Assembly: GCF_963678635.1 (NCBI RefSeq) | Contig: NC_087062.1 | Coordinates: 54,942,473-55,006,472, forward strand | Length of the DNA: 64,000 nucleotides | Reading direction: 5' to 3' | From: Symsagittifera roscoffensis | Taxonomy: Eukaryota > Xenacoelomorpha > Acoela > Convolutidae | Shown: piece after piece, positions 40,081 through 51,560 of the stretch | Position numbering within the stretch: the first letter of the stretch is position 1 | Layout of the letters: each line of letters begins with the position of its first letter | The notes under the pieces: generated by a model | Databases searched by the model: none | What the model was told of the DNA's origin: nothing | What the model saw: the letters and a program-made list of their open reading frames with translations, nothing else | Translations under genes and position numbers: made by a program

Positions 40081-42950
40081 GATTCCTCAACATTCTGCAA
40101 CTAAATACTAGAAGCCTAATCAACATAGAGAGAAGAACTAAGCTAGCAAATGCAATTGCAGTTGGAAATTTTAATGTCATATGCTTAAGCGAAACTTGGC
40201 TTAACGAGAATATTCAATCATCAGAGCTTTTTCTAAGTGAATATAACATCTATAGATCTGATAGAGCTATTGTGAGTGGTAAAAACTGTCACGGAGGCAG
40301 CCTAATAGCTGTCAAGAATAGTCTAATTACCGAGGACTTATCCACCAAACATGACATTCCTGATTCATGTGTGCTATGTAGTATAAAACTTCATCAAACT
40401 GAAATGATAATTGGCTCATTCTACAATCCGCCAAAAAACAGTAATTACAGATACAAAGTGCATGAATTTGAACAACTGATCAAAGCCATTCCTAAAAACA
40501 AACCGTTTCTCTTATGTGGGGATTTAAATTTCCCAGAAACAAACTGGAACACCCTCACCAGTACTGACGAGGAAGAAAACCAAATACTGCAAATTTTTGA
40601 AAATGGACTCTTTAGGCAGGCGATAGATTTCCCAACATGTGTGAAGAACATACTAGACGTAGCCTTCTATCGGAATTGCTATACAAGTGCCGAACAAGAT
40701 TTTAACGTTTCCAAGATTTATGACTGCTCAGATCACAATGCCATAATGTTGTCTATTGAATGCACGGTATCAGAGCCGAAACCATACTTGGAAAATTTTA
40801 GAAGTTTTGGAAATGCCGATTTTGAAGGAATAAACAATTTTATAAACGAGAACCCATTTGAACCAGTATGCCACACAAACATTAACAAAATGCATGAGGA
40901 GTACACCCAATATTTGGATGAAATCATTAAGAGTTTTGTGCCTCTCAGAACAAGACATAGGCAATCACTTCCACCTTGGATAACAAGTAGCACTTCAAAT
41001 TTGATCAAAAAGTTACAAACAAAACGGCAATCATGTACACTCAAACCGACCAACTACAGAAGACAACAAGTTAAACTGTTTGAAAATTTAGTAACTGAAT
41101 CATCGGAAGTGGACAGGAAAAACTACCAAGAGGAATTGTTTAGAACACGGAACACTAATGTAATTTTTAAACACCTAAAGAACTTGAATAAACATACAAG
41201 TCTTCCTAAGTTACTCATAAAAGATGAAGTTGAAAGCACAAATCCAAACGAACAAGTCAACATGCTAAACGACTTCTTTCATTCAGTTTTTAGTAGAAGT
41301 TTTAGTATTAGAGATATTCAATTTGGAAATCCCTTAGAAAGTTTTAGTATTAGAGATATTCAATTTGGAAATCCCTTGTTAACGAATTTTGATATATCGA
41401 AAAAGACAGTAAGTGAGATTTTATCAACTCTGGACGTAACAAAGTCACGCGGCCCAAATGGGTTGCCACCTAGCTTTTTTCAGAAAACGAACCGCAATAT
41501 ATGCAAACCGATGAACAAAATTTTGAGAAACGTAAAACGCCTACGAAAAATACCTGATTCATGGAAAACAGCTGCAGTTACTCCTGTTCACAAAAAAGGT
41601 GACCGAAAATTGGTGAACAACTATCGACCAGTATCGCTATTAAATATTGACAGCAAAGTCCTTGAAAAATGTATATACAAAGACCTGTACCCTTACTTTG
41701 CCTGGTATTTGACGAAACATCAACACGGTTTTACTAAAGGTAGATCAGTTTTGACAAACATGCTCTCCTTCCTGAAAGAAATATATGAAGCGCTTGACAA
41801 TGACTCAAACGCAGAAATTGTAGCAGTCTACACTGACTTTGCAAAAGCCTTTGCTAAAGTTCCGCATTTTGATCTACTCAAGAAAGTTGCACTTATAGGA
41901 ATAGGAGGCTGCATGTTAGAGGTACTCTATGACTATTTGAAAAACAGGAAACAGTTTGTACGAGTAGACAATATCAGCTCAAAAGTTTTAGAAGTCACTA
42001 GTGGTGTTCCCCAAGGATCACTTTTAGGACCACTGCTCTTTTGCATTTTTATTAACGACCTACCTGAAGTACTCAAATTCTCTGAACCATATATTTTTGC
42101 GGATGATCTTAAACTACTTTCCATCAAAAAAACATCAATTGAAATTCAAGAAGATCTGGACAAAATTCAGCAGTGGGTAACTGAAAACAAAATGGAATTA
42201 GCACTAGATAAATGTGCAAAAGTAAGTTTTAGGGGCGGAGACGCCAACTCTATGCTTTTTGGTGTAGTGCTTGGAACATCGATGGTTGTGAAAGATCTGG
42301 GAATTTTTGTGTCGGGCGATTTAAGTTGGAAGGTACACATTGAAACAAGATTAAAGAAGGCAAACCAAGTACTGTACCTCCTGAGAAGAAACCTATCAGC
42401 AAAGATAAATACGTTTGTAAAGTTAGGCCTGTATAAGTCACTAATACTCCCAGTGTTATTATACGGACTCTCATGTACACATATATCGAGGGGGGATCAA
42501 TTGCAGTTGGAGCGATTTCAAAAGAAAGCAATCCGGTGGATCACTGGAAATAAAACGGGAGTGTACATCAACGAACTACGCTTGCTAAACATTTTACCCC
42601 TGCCCATGTTCATCCAGCTAAATAACATCTTACTTCTTGCCAGTCTTGATTCTAATGAACGAAATGAAATAGTGTTAAACAGGCGAACCACACGGGCTAG
42701 AAATATAGAAATTTTTGAGATGCGAAAAGTGAGAACGGAAAAAGCGAGAAACGAATTTGTTTTCAGAACCAGTAGGATTGTAAATCGATTAGAACCATAT
42801 ATTCATTTTGATAAACGAATCGGCCTCAAGACGAGAATTTTAAACACGATGTGGAAATTTGTAAACGAGAGATTTTCAGAAATGACAACGTGCACGTGGC
42901 AATTATTCTGTGATTGTATCACGTGCAGAAACAAGTGGACATTGTTTTAG
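40077..42950 (+). CDS. APE-type endonuclease and reverse transcriptase of the non-LTR element
   Basis: 957 codons in frame with ORF2. The endonuclease (about 40090-40770) shows LQLNTRSL, LSETWL, GSFYNPP, LCGDLNFPETNW and CSDHNAIML. The reverse transcriptase (about 41430-42300) shows YRPVSLLNIDSKVLEK, HGFTKGRS, TDFAKAF, SGVPQGSLLGPLLF and FADD. It nicks target DNA and primes reverse transcription there. Oddities: in the usual DFAKAFDKVPH motif the second Asp is Ala; a 42-base in-frame tandem duplication sits at about 41298-41381 (SFSIRDIQFGNPLE repeated); the first ATG of the frame is far inside, which supports expression as a fusion. Otherwise the frame is open, so the copy is fairly young. 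Confidence 0.88.
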   Translation, partial: LGFLNILQLNTRSLINIERRTKLANAIAVGNFNVICLSETWLNENIQSSELFLSEYNIYRSDRAIVSGKNCHGGSLIAVKNSLITEDLSTKHDIPDSCVLCSIKLHQTEMIIGSFYNPPKNSNYRYKVHEFEQLIKAIPKNKPFLLCGDLNFPETNWNTLTSTDEEENQILQIFENGLFRQAIDFPTCVKNILDVAFYRNCYTSAEQDFNVSKIYDCSDHNAIMLSIECTVSEPKPYLENFRSFGNADFEGINNFINENPFEPVCHTNINKMHEEYTQYLDEIIKSFVPLRTRHRQSLPPWITSSTSNLIKKLQTKRQSCTLKPTNYRRQQVKLFENLVTESSEVDRKNYQEELFRTRNTNVIFKHLKNLNKHTSLPKLLIKDEVESTNPNEQVNMLNDFFHSVFSRSFSIRDIQFGNPLESFSIRDIQFGNPLLTNFDISKKTVSEILSTLDVTKSRGPNGLPPSFFQKTNRNICKPMNKILRNVKRLRKIPDSWKTAAVTPVHKKGDRKLVNNYRPVSLLNIDSKVLEKCIYKDLYPYFAWYLTKHQHGFTKGRSVLTNMLSFLKEIYEALDNDSNAEIVAVYTDFAKAFAKVPHFDLLKKVALIGIGGCMLEVLYDYLKNRKQFVRVDNISSKVLEVTSGVPQGSLLGPLLFCIFINDLPEVLKFSEPYIFADDLKLLSIKKTSIEIQEDLDKIQQWVTENKMELALDKCAKVSFRGGDANSMLFGVVLGTSMVVKDLGIFVSGDLSWKVHIETRLKKANQVLYLLRRNLSAKINTFVKLGLYKSLILPVLLYGLSCTHISRGDQLQLERFQKKAIRWITGNKTGVYINELRLLNILPLPMFIQLNNILLLASLDSNERNEIVLNRRTTRARNIEIFEMRKVRTEKARNEFVFRTSRIVNRLEPYIHFDKRIGLKTRILNTMWKFVNERFSEMTTCTWQLFCDCITCRNKWTLF

Positions 42951-43016
42951 AGAAGACGCCGGGACCAAGACTCCCAACAGCAGTGCTGTGAATCCCCAAC
43001 AACAACAACAACAACA
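42951..43016 (+). other. 3' end of the non-LTR element with (CAA)n tail
   Basis: Short 3' untranslated region containing the hairpin CAGCAGTGCTG and ending in about six CAA units. Simple-repeat tails of this kind mark the priming end of jockey/CR1-type elements. Confidence 0.7.
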
Positions 43017-44520
43017 ATATTGTTTTTTGTCTTAAAATAGTGCCAAGCTGTACTTCACCTGTGCCTGCAGTTTGCCTTCATCGCCCCTAAGCTTTGTGTC
43101 GACGAGTTCAGTGAATCAAGTTTCCAATTTTAAATTTTGTGCTGCGTCTGGTTAATCTTTTAGCTAGTTGCTTTGGTGGCAGTTGTTAAGATAAACATCA
43201 TTTGCATTAAGAATTTGAATGTTTCAGATCTCCTTTAAGCACTTATTTCGTGAGTAATTGTAACATTCGTGATGTTGTGAGTAATTGTAACATTGGTAAT
43301 TGTACATTGAGATCAAAGATGATAGGCTCTATAGCCATTGGCTCTATAGCCATTGGCTCAATGGCCAGAGACCTATCTCTCGTGCTTTTCTATCTCAATC
43401 GGTCGGAGCCAATTAACGGTTCAACTAGACATGGAACTCAGGATAGTCTTACTGCTTAAAGGCCACTACGAAAGTAACCCCCGATCTAGAAATTAAATAG
43501 CACGCCCCCATGGCTAGGTCTTCACCTAAAACATGCGAACGCAGTTAAAAACGGTCGGGAATTTTGCTTGTTACTTTTTATTAGCAGTGTGTTGCATGAA
43601 CCTGAACACTCAACTTAATCACAGAAAACAATCTCTGGTTGATAAATCCAATAACTCAAGACATGCAAATACAGGACTAATGTAATTAACTAACTCAAGA
43701 AGTTATCGAATGTTTGAAATGAGTTTTGGACCGTAAGGTCAGTTCACTGGAAGGTTCTCCAGTGAAGTTGTATTCTAGATTAGATAAACTCTTTGCTTTT
43801 CTGGATCGCTCTCCGAAGCGAATCTCGGTTTTCTCTGTCGGTATGCAGACAACTCTACTCTAGTGAAATATCTAGATAAATCAATTGCGATCTGTTAGCA
43901 AAGAGGCACTTAGCATAGTGGTAAGGCGTTCACTTTGAAATCGTCAGATCGTGTATTCGATCCCATGCCATGGCAATGATAGTGTGCGAAGACGAGCTCT
44001 CACTTGACCTCTAGCTTCAGGCCTACCACATCATGACCAATTTCGGCTGCAATTGTGGTACCACATGAAAATTCTTGACGTAAAACAAACGGCCTTTAGT
44101 CGCAAAAAAGAGCTTCGCTCAACAAAATAACACAGTCTAGAATTAGGAGAGATAATACTACTGGACTATCTTCGACAGGACTGTAAAGGCCTACTGATAG
44201 CTCCTCTGCGATTCGCAGGAACCACATGATTATTATCATTTATCATTATATAATTGAACTGAAGTGAATTTAGGCACGACTCTCCCCCAAATTGTCAACT
44301 CGGCTGTTTTTTTTTACTTCTGATTTTTATGAGAAAATCAGGCAAGACTGTTTCGATTCGAATTTTTGATTAATTCAAATCCAAAACGAAAACTTCTTTC
44401 ATCATGACCGACTGGCACAAATTTTGATTTACTGTAATCGAGTTTGGCCGCTCTGCGCCGCCTGATTTGCTTATGTACGTACATAATGGTCAATTTGCTA
44501 AGCATTATTTCAGTATAAGT
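43017..44520. other. Intergenic region upstream of CLPTM1
   Basis: No convincing gene. It contains small repeats at 43250-43300 (GTGAGTAATTGTAACATT twice) and a three-fold repeat of ATTGGCTCTATAGCC at about 43326-43370 with a palindromic core. A SINE-like tRNA-derived sequence follows at about 43900-44130. The 5' end of CLPTM1 must lie in the last few hundred bases; no TATA box stands out. Confidence 0.5.
43900..44130 (+). repeat. tRNA-derived SINE-like sequence
   Basis: The head reads like a decayed tRNA: A-box-like TTAGCATAGTGGTAAGGCG, an arm with TTTGAAA, then B-box-like GTATTCGATCC. The acceptor stem does not pair cleanly, so this is not a functional tRNA. An unrelated body of about 150 bases follows, with palindromic GTGGTACCAC. 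Confidence 0.5.
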
Positions 44521-47282
44521 ATGCCCGAAGCAGCCGTTGAGCAAGCTCCTGGAGCTGAAAATGCTCAAAACGGGCAGCAACAGCAGACGGGGTGGGCGAT
44601 GTTCAAAAGTTTTGCTATCAGGATGATGATTATGTATTTTGTTATGAGCTTTTTTCGAGGTGGTACAAATAACTCTAACCAACAGGAGGCGGCAACTACC
44701 GGTCCTGATGGCAAAGCTGTCACGTTTTCGAGCAGACCAGGAAGTAATTTATTTCGTAAAGGGGTCTGGATGAACCTAGCTGTTTACATCAATGATCTGG
44801 AAACTCTACCATCTGATTTTGAAGCTTCTGAGCCAGACTGGATGTTGGAGGATTTAGAGTATGGAGACTGGTATGGCGGCGTAAATAAAGATTCAACATA
44901 TTCAACAGAAGTGACATTTCCTGTGCCATCATCTGTTCAAAATAATGGGACTATTTACATGCATATCTTCTTGACGAAAGATGGTTCTAGTCACAATCCA
45001 AAGTCAGCAGACTATAAGAAAGACAACGTGATTTACAGATCGAAAGCTATAACCAAATACAAGAAACGCGAGTTCAAGAAAACAAAAAACCTTTTGACCG
45101 GCGATACGGAAGTTCCAGTCGAACATCAGCTTGGGGAAAACGAAACTCACAGAGTTGAAATACTTTCTCATTTTCATCCCAATTTCACGATAAATGTCAT
45201 CGACGACCACACTCCGTGGAAGCAAGGTCAAGTTCCAGCTCCGCTTGATAAATTCATCTTGTTTGACGAATTCGGAGATTATTACCCTATTGTTTTCTTT
45301 AATGACTACTGGAACCTGAATTCTGACTTCATGCCTCTGAACGAGACCGTGACTGAAATCAAGTTCAAAATGTCATTCGCTCCTCTGTCTCTGTTCAAAT
45401 GGCAGATGTATGCTGCACAGTCAATGAGAAATCATTGGTCGATGTATCTAATGGAAGACCAAAATAATGACGCTGATCAAGATACATTTAAGCGGTCAGC
45501 GCCCTAAATTTCAAATTTATTTATGCGGTGATCCAAAATTTGTTATCATGAAAATAATATTTTGTTTCAGGGCTCTTCTAGACACGAATCCTTACTTGCT
45601 AGGACTGACTATAATTGTGTCAATTGTGCACAGTGTGTTTGAGTTTTTGGCGTTCAAGAATGACATCCAGTTCTGGCGGACCAGAGAGTCACTGGAAGGT
45701 CTATCTGTCCGATCTGTATTCTTCAACGTTTTCCAGTCGCTGATAGTTGTTCTGTATGTACTGGATAATGAGACAAACACAGTGGTTCAAATCAGTTGTG
45801 GAATCGGTCTGCTTATTGAGATGTGGAAAATCACTAAAGTTGTGCACGTGACTTTTTCTACAGAGGCAATGACCTGGGGTGAGTAGATTTTGATGACAAT
45901 TTTATTTTTTTTCTACTGAAAGCTTAATTCAACACGAGTAACCGGTCTATAGGCAAGAAGCACCGATTATTTCAAATACTGCTATCATTGCAAAAAGTGA
46001 ACATAAAATCGGAAACAAAAAAAAATCGATTTAAAAATGTTTATGAAGGGAATAAACCTGCTGTCGACGAACCCGCAGATTTAGGTTATCTTCTAAGGCA
46101 TGGTATTTTATCATTGTAGAAATGAAGAGAAATTACAAACTCTACGCTGAGTCCTCAATTTGAGTCTTAAGTAGCAAAAAAATCAGACAAGATTTTCTGA
46201 GCCAGATATTTGATATTTTTGGATAGTTTTAGCCAGAGTTTGGATATATATATTTTTTTACTAATTCGAACCTCGACGAATATATGGGACTTTAAATGGT
46301 TCCACATTTGCTCCCGTTTCCTCTTCTTATGAGTGAGAAAAAATCCGCCCTATGCTAAAGTTCCTTCCCACTCTTTCGAGACTGATCGGAGCAACAAAAT
46401 TATTTATTTTGTTTTACTGAAGCTAATTTCACATGAAAGCTCATTTTTGCACTCTCGCCGATATGTTTCTTTGTATAATTTTTCCACTTGATCCATTTTT
46501 AGTGTAACATGGCGAGTAAAGACCACAATCCAAGTATTTTGGTCTTATAAAAAAATCATTAAAGCAATTTCAGAGTGAGCATCCAAGAAAGAGCCCTTAT
46601 TATCACAAAAAAATGCTTCAACTTGTTTTAATTACATTTTCTCTCAATTTTAGGTTTCATTCCTCTCAAGTTTGAGGAGAAGTCTTCGTACACAGAATCG
46701 CCTACTAAGAAGTACGACAGACTGGCTTTCAAGTACCTCGGAATGGCCTTCGTTCCCCTGCTCCTTGGTTATTCCATCTACTCTCTGATCTACAACGAGC
46801 ACAAAGGGTGGTACTCTTACGTGCTGGGCATGATGTACGGGTTCCTCCTCACCTTCGGCTTCATCATGATGACTCCTCAGTTGTTCATCAACTACAAAAT
46901 GAAGTCGGTCGCCCACCTGCCCTGGAGAATGCTGACGTACAAGGCGCTGAACACATTCATCGATGACATCTTTGCGTTCGTGATCCAAATGCCGACCTTG
47001 TACCGAATCGGATGCCTTCGCGATGACGTCATCTTCTTCATTTTTCTCTACCAGAAATACATCTACCCCGTGGACAAGACCAGAACCAATGAGTTCGGAG
47101 TGACTGGAGAGCAGCTGGAACAAGCAGGTGGAACTACTAAACCTGCGATTGAGCAGCCAGCTGAATCAGGTGGATCGAAGAAAAAGAAACCGGGAAAGCC
47201 GAAAACGGGAGCTGCTGCTAATGACGAGAAATCGGAGAGGGCAGAGGACGTCGAAGATACTGAGCCCAAGAAAGATAAATGA
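44521..47282 (+). CDS. CLPTM1: CLPTM1 family multipass membrane protein (three exons)
   Basis: Joined exons 44521-45494, 45571-45878 and 46654-47282 give 636 residues in frame. Both introns are GT-AG (76 and 775 bases); a unique reading follows from homology across each junction (KR-ALLDTNPYLL; TWG-FIPLKF). The protein is collinear with vertebrate CLPTM1: N-terminal hydrophobic segment (about residues 25-45), a large lumenal region with DDHTPW, DYYPIVFFNDYWNL and LFKWQMYAAQS, then several membrane segments with IVHSVFEFLAFKNDIQFW, LEGLSVRSVFF, GFLLTFGF and YKALNTFIDDIFAFVI. A low-complexity Lys/Glu/Pro tail closes it. CLPTM1 is an ER/plasma membrane protein that in mammals restrains GABA-A receptor forward traffic. 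Start: the ATG at 44521 fits the family; an in-frame ATG 54 bases upstream is possible. The last exon is duplicated at 51992. Confidence 0.95.
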
Positions 47283-48028
47283 GAATGAGCATTGCTGACG
47301 TATTCCAATCTGTTATTTAAGTAAATTTGTTTCGTTTTGTGTTCAACCAGGATATTTGTGGTTATTTCAAACAGGGTTGCTTGTTTGAAACAAAGAGGGG
47401 GTCTTGTTTACTTATTCCGCTCAAAGTCGCAAATCTCTAATATAAAAACAAATGAAAATGCTCCACTCTGATTGGTTATTATTTAACACTTCTACAAAAT
47501 ACAGTTTGAACAGCACATTAAATTTGGTAGTGGCTTTTGAAAAGTTTGGGCGAAATAAGTAATTAAAAGACTCCAAAGGAGTTCTTTTTTGACTTGCTTT
47601 TTTGCCAAACTTAAATTTTTGACATTCGAACGAATAAAATAACTATATAGGAAATTGGTAAAAACTATATAATTCAATCTTACAACTAATGTTGAAGAAT
47701 TTTCTGCAGCCCTGCTTTAAAACCCTAAGTTCGCATCTGCCCTGTCCATCTTTCGTAGAAGACCACCTGCTTAATTATAATTAGCAGTGACTTTTAAAGT
47801 GACCTGCCGACAGGAAGTTTCTGTAGCCTTGTAGTGCACGATTATCCACGAATATTTACATCTGTTGTCTATCGCAGCTGCTCAACCTAATTATGATGTT
47901 ATTGTGAATTGTCAGATTGATTTATGTATTTTATATTCCCTTGTCTTCTGATGATAAATGTTTATTTGATGCTCCTTTTTGAAACTATTGAATGGAAATA
48001 ATTTTAAATTTATCTCTTTTCCAACATG
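47283..48028 (+). other. CLPTM1 3' flank (unit 1)
   Basis: 3' untranslated region and flanking AT-rich sequence without coding potential. No canonical AATAAA is seen within the first 300 bases after the stop; the nearest AATAAA-like string is at about 47632. The corresponding unit 2 stretch is 52621-53366. Confidence 0.45.
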
Positions 48029-50800
48029 TTAGCTGAAACTTAATTTCTGGTCTCGACTTGGCCTGCGCTTTTTTGAATACAATTTCTTATAATTTTTTAT
48101 AGCTTTCCTCCAGAATAGATCGACCGATGTAAAATCGTAAAATGTATACCCTTTCTTTGAAGGAAATTGCTCGTTAGGTCTCAACCTCATTTCCTGGAAC
48201 CAGTGAACATCAATAAGGTTGAACCGATTATCGTTTTTGAGCCATTCAAAGGGAGAATTATAAGAACATATGTTTAAACAACAAATTGATAACTGTGCAA
48301 GCGAGGGCGTTGCCTGAATCTCAAGTTTTGGTTTGTTTTCTACAATGTTTCTGGTTTTAAGGTTAGGCCGTATTTGTTTTGGAGCAAAATTGAGGATATT
48401 CAAGTTTTTAACAGACCGCACTCTACTTAGGGCTACATATATTTGCCCATACTGCAGAAAGGAGCAAGCTGTTTTAAAATCAGCAACCACGCGCTCGAGA
48501 GTTAAACTTTGAGACTTGTGAATTGTTATGGCTCAAGCAAGAATTAATGGGAATTGAATGTGGACAGGAGGCATTTTGACCTCCACGGGAGGGGGGGGGG
48601 GGGCAGCAACACTCAGCTTCATAATTGGTATCGAATTGAAATTCAGAGCATAATTGTCTTCGGTTGAAGCTATTAACTCCGTTTCGAGTGGTTGCGATCT
48701 TTGTCACCGTAATCTTCAACAACCTGGAACAAAGAAATGAAAAATCAAACTAATGTGGTTATTGAAAGCAACCCACAACTGACCATTCAAAAACCTCAAA
48801 TTCTAGGAGTCACCGTAATAACCTCTGTGCTTTCACTGAACACATTACCAGAGATAAACTAACTCAAACACAAAATAAATAACTGAAAAAGCTCTCAGGG
48901 ACAGGCTGGGGATGCAGCAAAGAAACTGTAAGCATTACATTTAAGGCCATTGGGCGTAGTATTCTGAGTTACGCAGCTCCTATATGGACATCTTCAGTAA
49001 GTGATTCTCGTTGGAAAGACCTTCAAACTCGACAAAACACAGCACTAAGAACTGTAACTGGCTGCACAAATATGACCCCAATTTAACACCTTAATTGTGA
49101 AATTCTGATACTGCGAGCGAAAGAAAACAGTGAATTTTAAGCAAACATTTTTCAACTGGCTGCAATCAACAAGAACGGTGTGACCACAACACAACCAAAC
49201 ACAACCCAATGTCGAGACCAATAAAACCCTTGCCAAAAAATACTATGGCGAAATCAAAAATAATCTGAATGAAAATGATCGCTGAAAACATTTCATCCAA
49301 ATGAAGTGAGAAGCTACGTGACCAAACATCCCTCTAAGCTAACGGGCTCTCAAACTCCAGAAAGAGCTTCGGAAGAAAACAGCCTTCCCAGAAGTTCACG
49401 ACGTACTCTTGCTCAAATCCGCTGTGGATATAGCACACAGTTTAATAGCTATCTGTCAAGATAGGACAAAAACATCAAACGCAACTGCTCAAACTAACGC
49501 TAGTCCGCACGACACATACCACCTCTTTAACTGTCCATTGAAGCCAACATCTCTTAAACTTGACAAACTGTGGGACAACCCCGTTTTTCTCGGTTCTCCG
49601 CTCTAATTGAAAACTGTCCGCTGAAACCGGGCACGGGAGTTTTGTTCGCTTCTCCGTACCACAAACTGCACCATAGAACGGTGTTTACTCAGTACTGTCG
49701 GAAGGGGCCTTCCTGCTCTTAGCGAACCCTGGGAAAACCACCGTTACTGTTTTACGGGCGAGACGAAACAATCAATCAATCTCCACAATCTTCGATTGGG
49801 GAGTATTGAAAATAAACGGCAATGAAGAAACGAATTGGACTACCCCTCTTTTTGCAGCTACAAACAACAACATCTTTGTCACGGTCCCAATTGCACCAAT
49901 CATGCGACCATCACTGATGTCTATATTACAAACGAGCATAATGGAGCTCCATGAGGGTTGCTTGTCAAGTGTCTGCTGATGATATGAACGGCTGATTTTC
50001 CCACGCAGGTAATTTTTGCGGAAAAAAATCAACTGCTTTTGACTTAAAGATGTTGCCTCCCAACTTCGCGTGCATTATTTCATAATGGCGCATAGTTGGT
50101 TCACCATCTGGATATCTTTGCAAAATTTGCGATGTAATTTGGCTCCACTGAATTGTTGAATTGACAAATTCGAGTTATTCGACATCACTTTCTGTATGCT
50201 TACCGACGCGAATGCGAGACAGTATTTAGGAAAATTGTTGGTCATTTTTCTGCGTCACAGATTTACTGAATTGCCAGCCAAATCTTGATTTCTTTTAAAA
50301 AATCCATTAATATCATCATCCAGTTCTGAGTAAATTGGCTTAGCTTCAACTAGCGGTAATTGATACAAATCAGCTAAAATAACAACAATATCCAAAAAGT
50401 GGGTTACCAGTCGTGTGAAATCAAAACCTTATATTTCACAGAGTCTCTGGTGTAGTTGAACGAGTCTTTTGGGAGACATCATGCTACCTTCGTCAATCAC
50501 AACTGTATTAGTTTGGGAAGATTGGTAATGAAATTTTGTAGAAAGTTTGGGCAACAAGTTCTTTCTATGACGAGGCATGGAAGAAGAGCTGTCGATTACA
50601 ACACCTTCGATAACTAAGGCAGCTACCTCTGTTATTGCGCAAACGGCATTCTGGGTTTAACTTGTGAATTTTTCTGTTTTTGAAGCTAGAAAACTATTGG
50701 CTGCAACAAGGGCCTCGATTACAAGGGTATTGCAATCGGGTACCAGACTTTTTTCCCATCAACAACCTTGTCCACAGGACTCACTTATGAACTCCTTCAG
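48029..50800 (-). pseudogene. Decayed Helitron PIF1-like helicase (unit 1), interrupted by a non-LTR fragment
   Basis: On the minus strand the order of helicase motifs is preserved though frames shift: a degraded N-terminal part near 50650-50800; Walker B as VVIDEGSMMSPKRLVQL near 50455-50510; SSIMLVCNIDISDGRMIGAIGTV near 49880-49960; then, after a roughly 0.9 kb insertion, FPLILA-stop-AITIHKSQ near 48520-48560 and GQIYVALSRVRSVKNL near 48390-48440. The stop replaces the Trp usual at that point. This motif set is that of Helitron/PIF1 helicases. The matching Rep domain remains at 58.1-58.9 kb, on the far side of unit 2. Confidence 0.75.
48890..49790 (+). pseudogene. 3' fragment of a jockey-like non-LTR retrotransposon (unit 1)
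   Basis: Translated pieces on the + strand match the C-terminal end of jockey-type reverse transcriptase ORFs: KAIGRSILSYAAPIWTSS (about 48940-48990), LQTRQNTALRTVTGC (about 49020-49065), and NASPHDTYHLFNCPLKPT with KLDKLWDNPVF (about 49490-49590). Several stops and frame changes break it. It ends in a short AATCAATCAATC run near 49770-49785 and is nested in the opposite-strand Helitron helicase. Confidence 0.7.
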
Positions 50801-50954
50801 AAATCCTCTTTGCTAACCCTACTCCTCTCGGCTGCAAATATTAAGCCTGATTGAATTTGTTTTTTTTTTGAATATTCGTCCCTTTCAAAATTTGCTTTTT
50901 ATGTTGGTTGTTCCAACTCGATGAGTTAAAATTTTATTTATTTTTTGTTGTCCT

Positions 50955-51560
50955 TTTTTCGGCTTAATAGGCTCGGGCATATTTTATATCGGCTTAGTGG
51001 CCTAGTTTCGAGTGGTTTCAAGAGGAACATAGTTTCTTTTGTTCAGCTCTGAATCGCACCAAATGCTGAAAATTTTAATGGAAATTAGAGTTCAAGTCTT
51101 TCATGACAGTAATTTTTTTTTGGCCTCCGTTTTTTTCTCTTTTTTGGCTTGATGACTTTCGGCCTATATTATATCGGTTTATGGTGGCTTATTAAGCCTT
51201 TAGATTGGCGATAGAAAATGTGTGTGTGCGTGTCTGTGTTTTGAGGGTGAGGGGGACTTAATAAGTTCTTATAAGTCATAGAAATTTTTGATTTTTTCTT
51301 GTTTTTTCTATTTTTTCCGGCTTGATAGGTTTTGGCCTTTATTACATCAGCTTAGCCGGCACTTGTTGAGTCGCTTCACGAGCTGTGTTTTATATGTGTT
51401 TTGAGGGTTAGGGGGTTAAATTAGTAGAAGTCTTTTTAGTAGTCTTAAATTTTTTGGCTTTTTTTTCAGCTAATAGGTTTCGGCCAATATTATACTGTCA
51501 TAGTGGCCGCTTATTGTTTCATTTGACGCGCGACGTGTGTGTGTATGTTTGTGTTTTTTT
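50955..51560. repeat. Degenerate repeat array, unit about 145-190 bp (unit 1)
   Basis: Four diverged copies of a motif like GGCTTAATAGGCTCGGGC followed by ATATTTTATATCGGCTTAGT begin near 50958, 51145, 51319 and 51464. Three are followed by TGTGTTTTGAGGGT-like, G-rich stretches. T-rich spacers separate them. Copies recur in unit 2 (56290-56900). No coding potential. Confidence 0.55.

Larger units (their letters stand above)
38385..43016 (+). mobile_element. Non-LTR retrotransposon (CR1/jockey-like) with SGNH ORF, PHD ORF and EN-RT ORF
   Basis: About 4.6 kb: a short 5' region, ORF1 (SGNH hydrolase), ORF2 (PHD-like finger and coiled coil), an in-frame UGA, an APE-type endonuclease and reverse transcriptase, and a short 3' end closing with a (CAA)n tail (about 42999-43016). 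There are no LTRs. Endonuclease type and tail suit the CR1/jockey side of the non-LTR elements, where an esterase in ORF1 is known for CR1 relatives. The 5' boundary is inferred from loss of similarity to X1. A target duplication could not be fixed. Confidence 0.85.

Noticed and set aside
43017-43045. Resumption of the X2 repeat after the non-LTR element
   Set aside because: About 20 bases resemble X1 near 12036 with three mismatches, but similarity stops at once; too short to claim.
43905-43985. Functional tRNA gene
   Set aside because: A- and B-box-like sequences are present but acceptor and anticodon stems do not pair, and a longer unrelated body follows; SINE-like is the better call.
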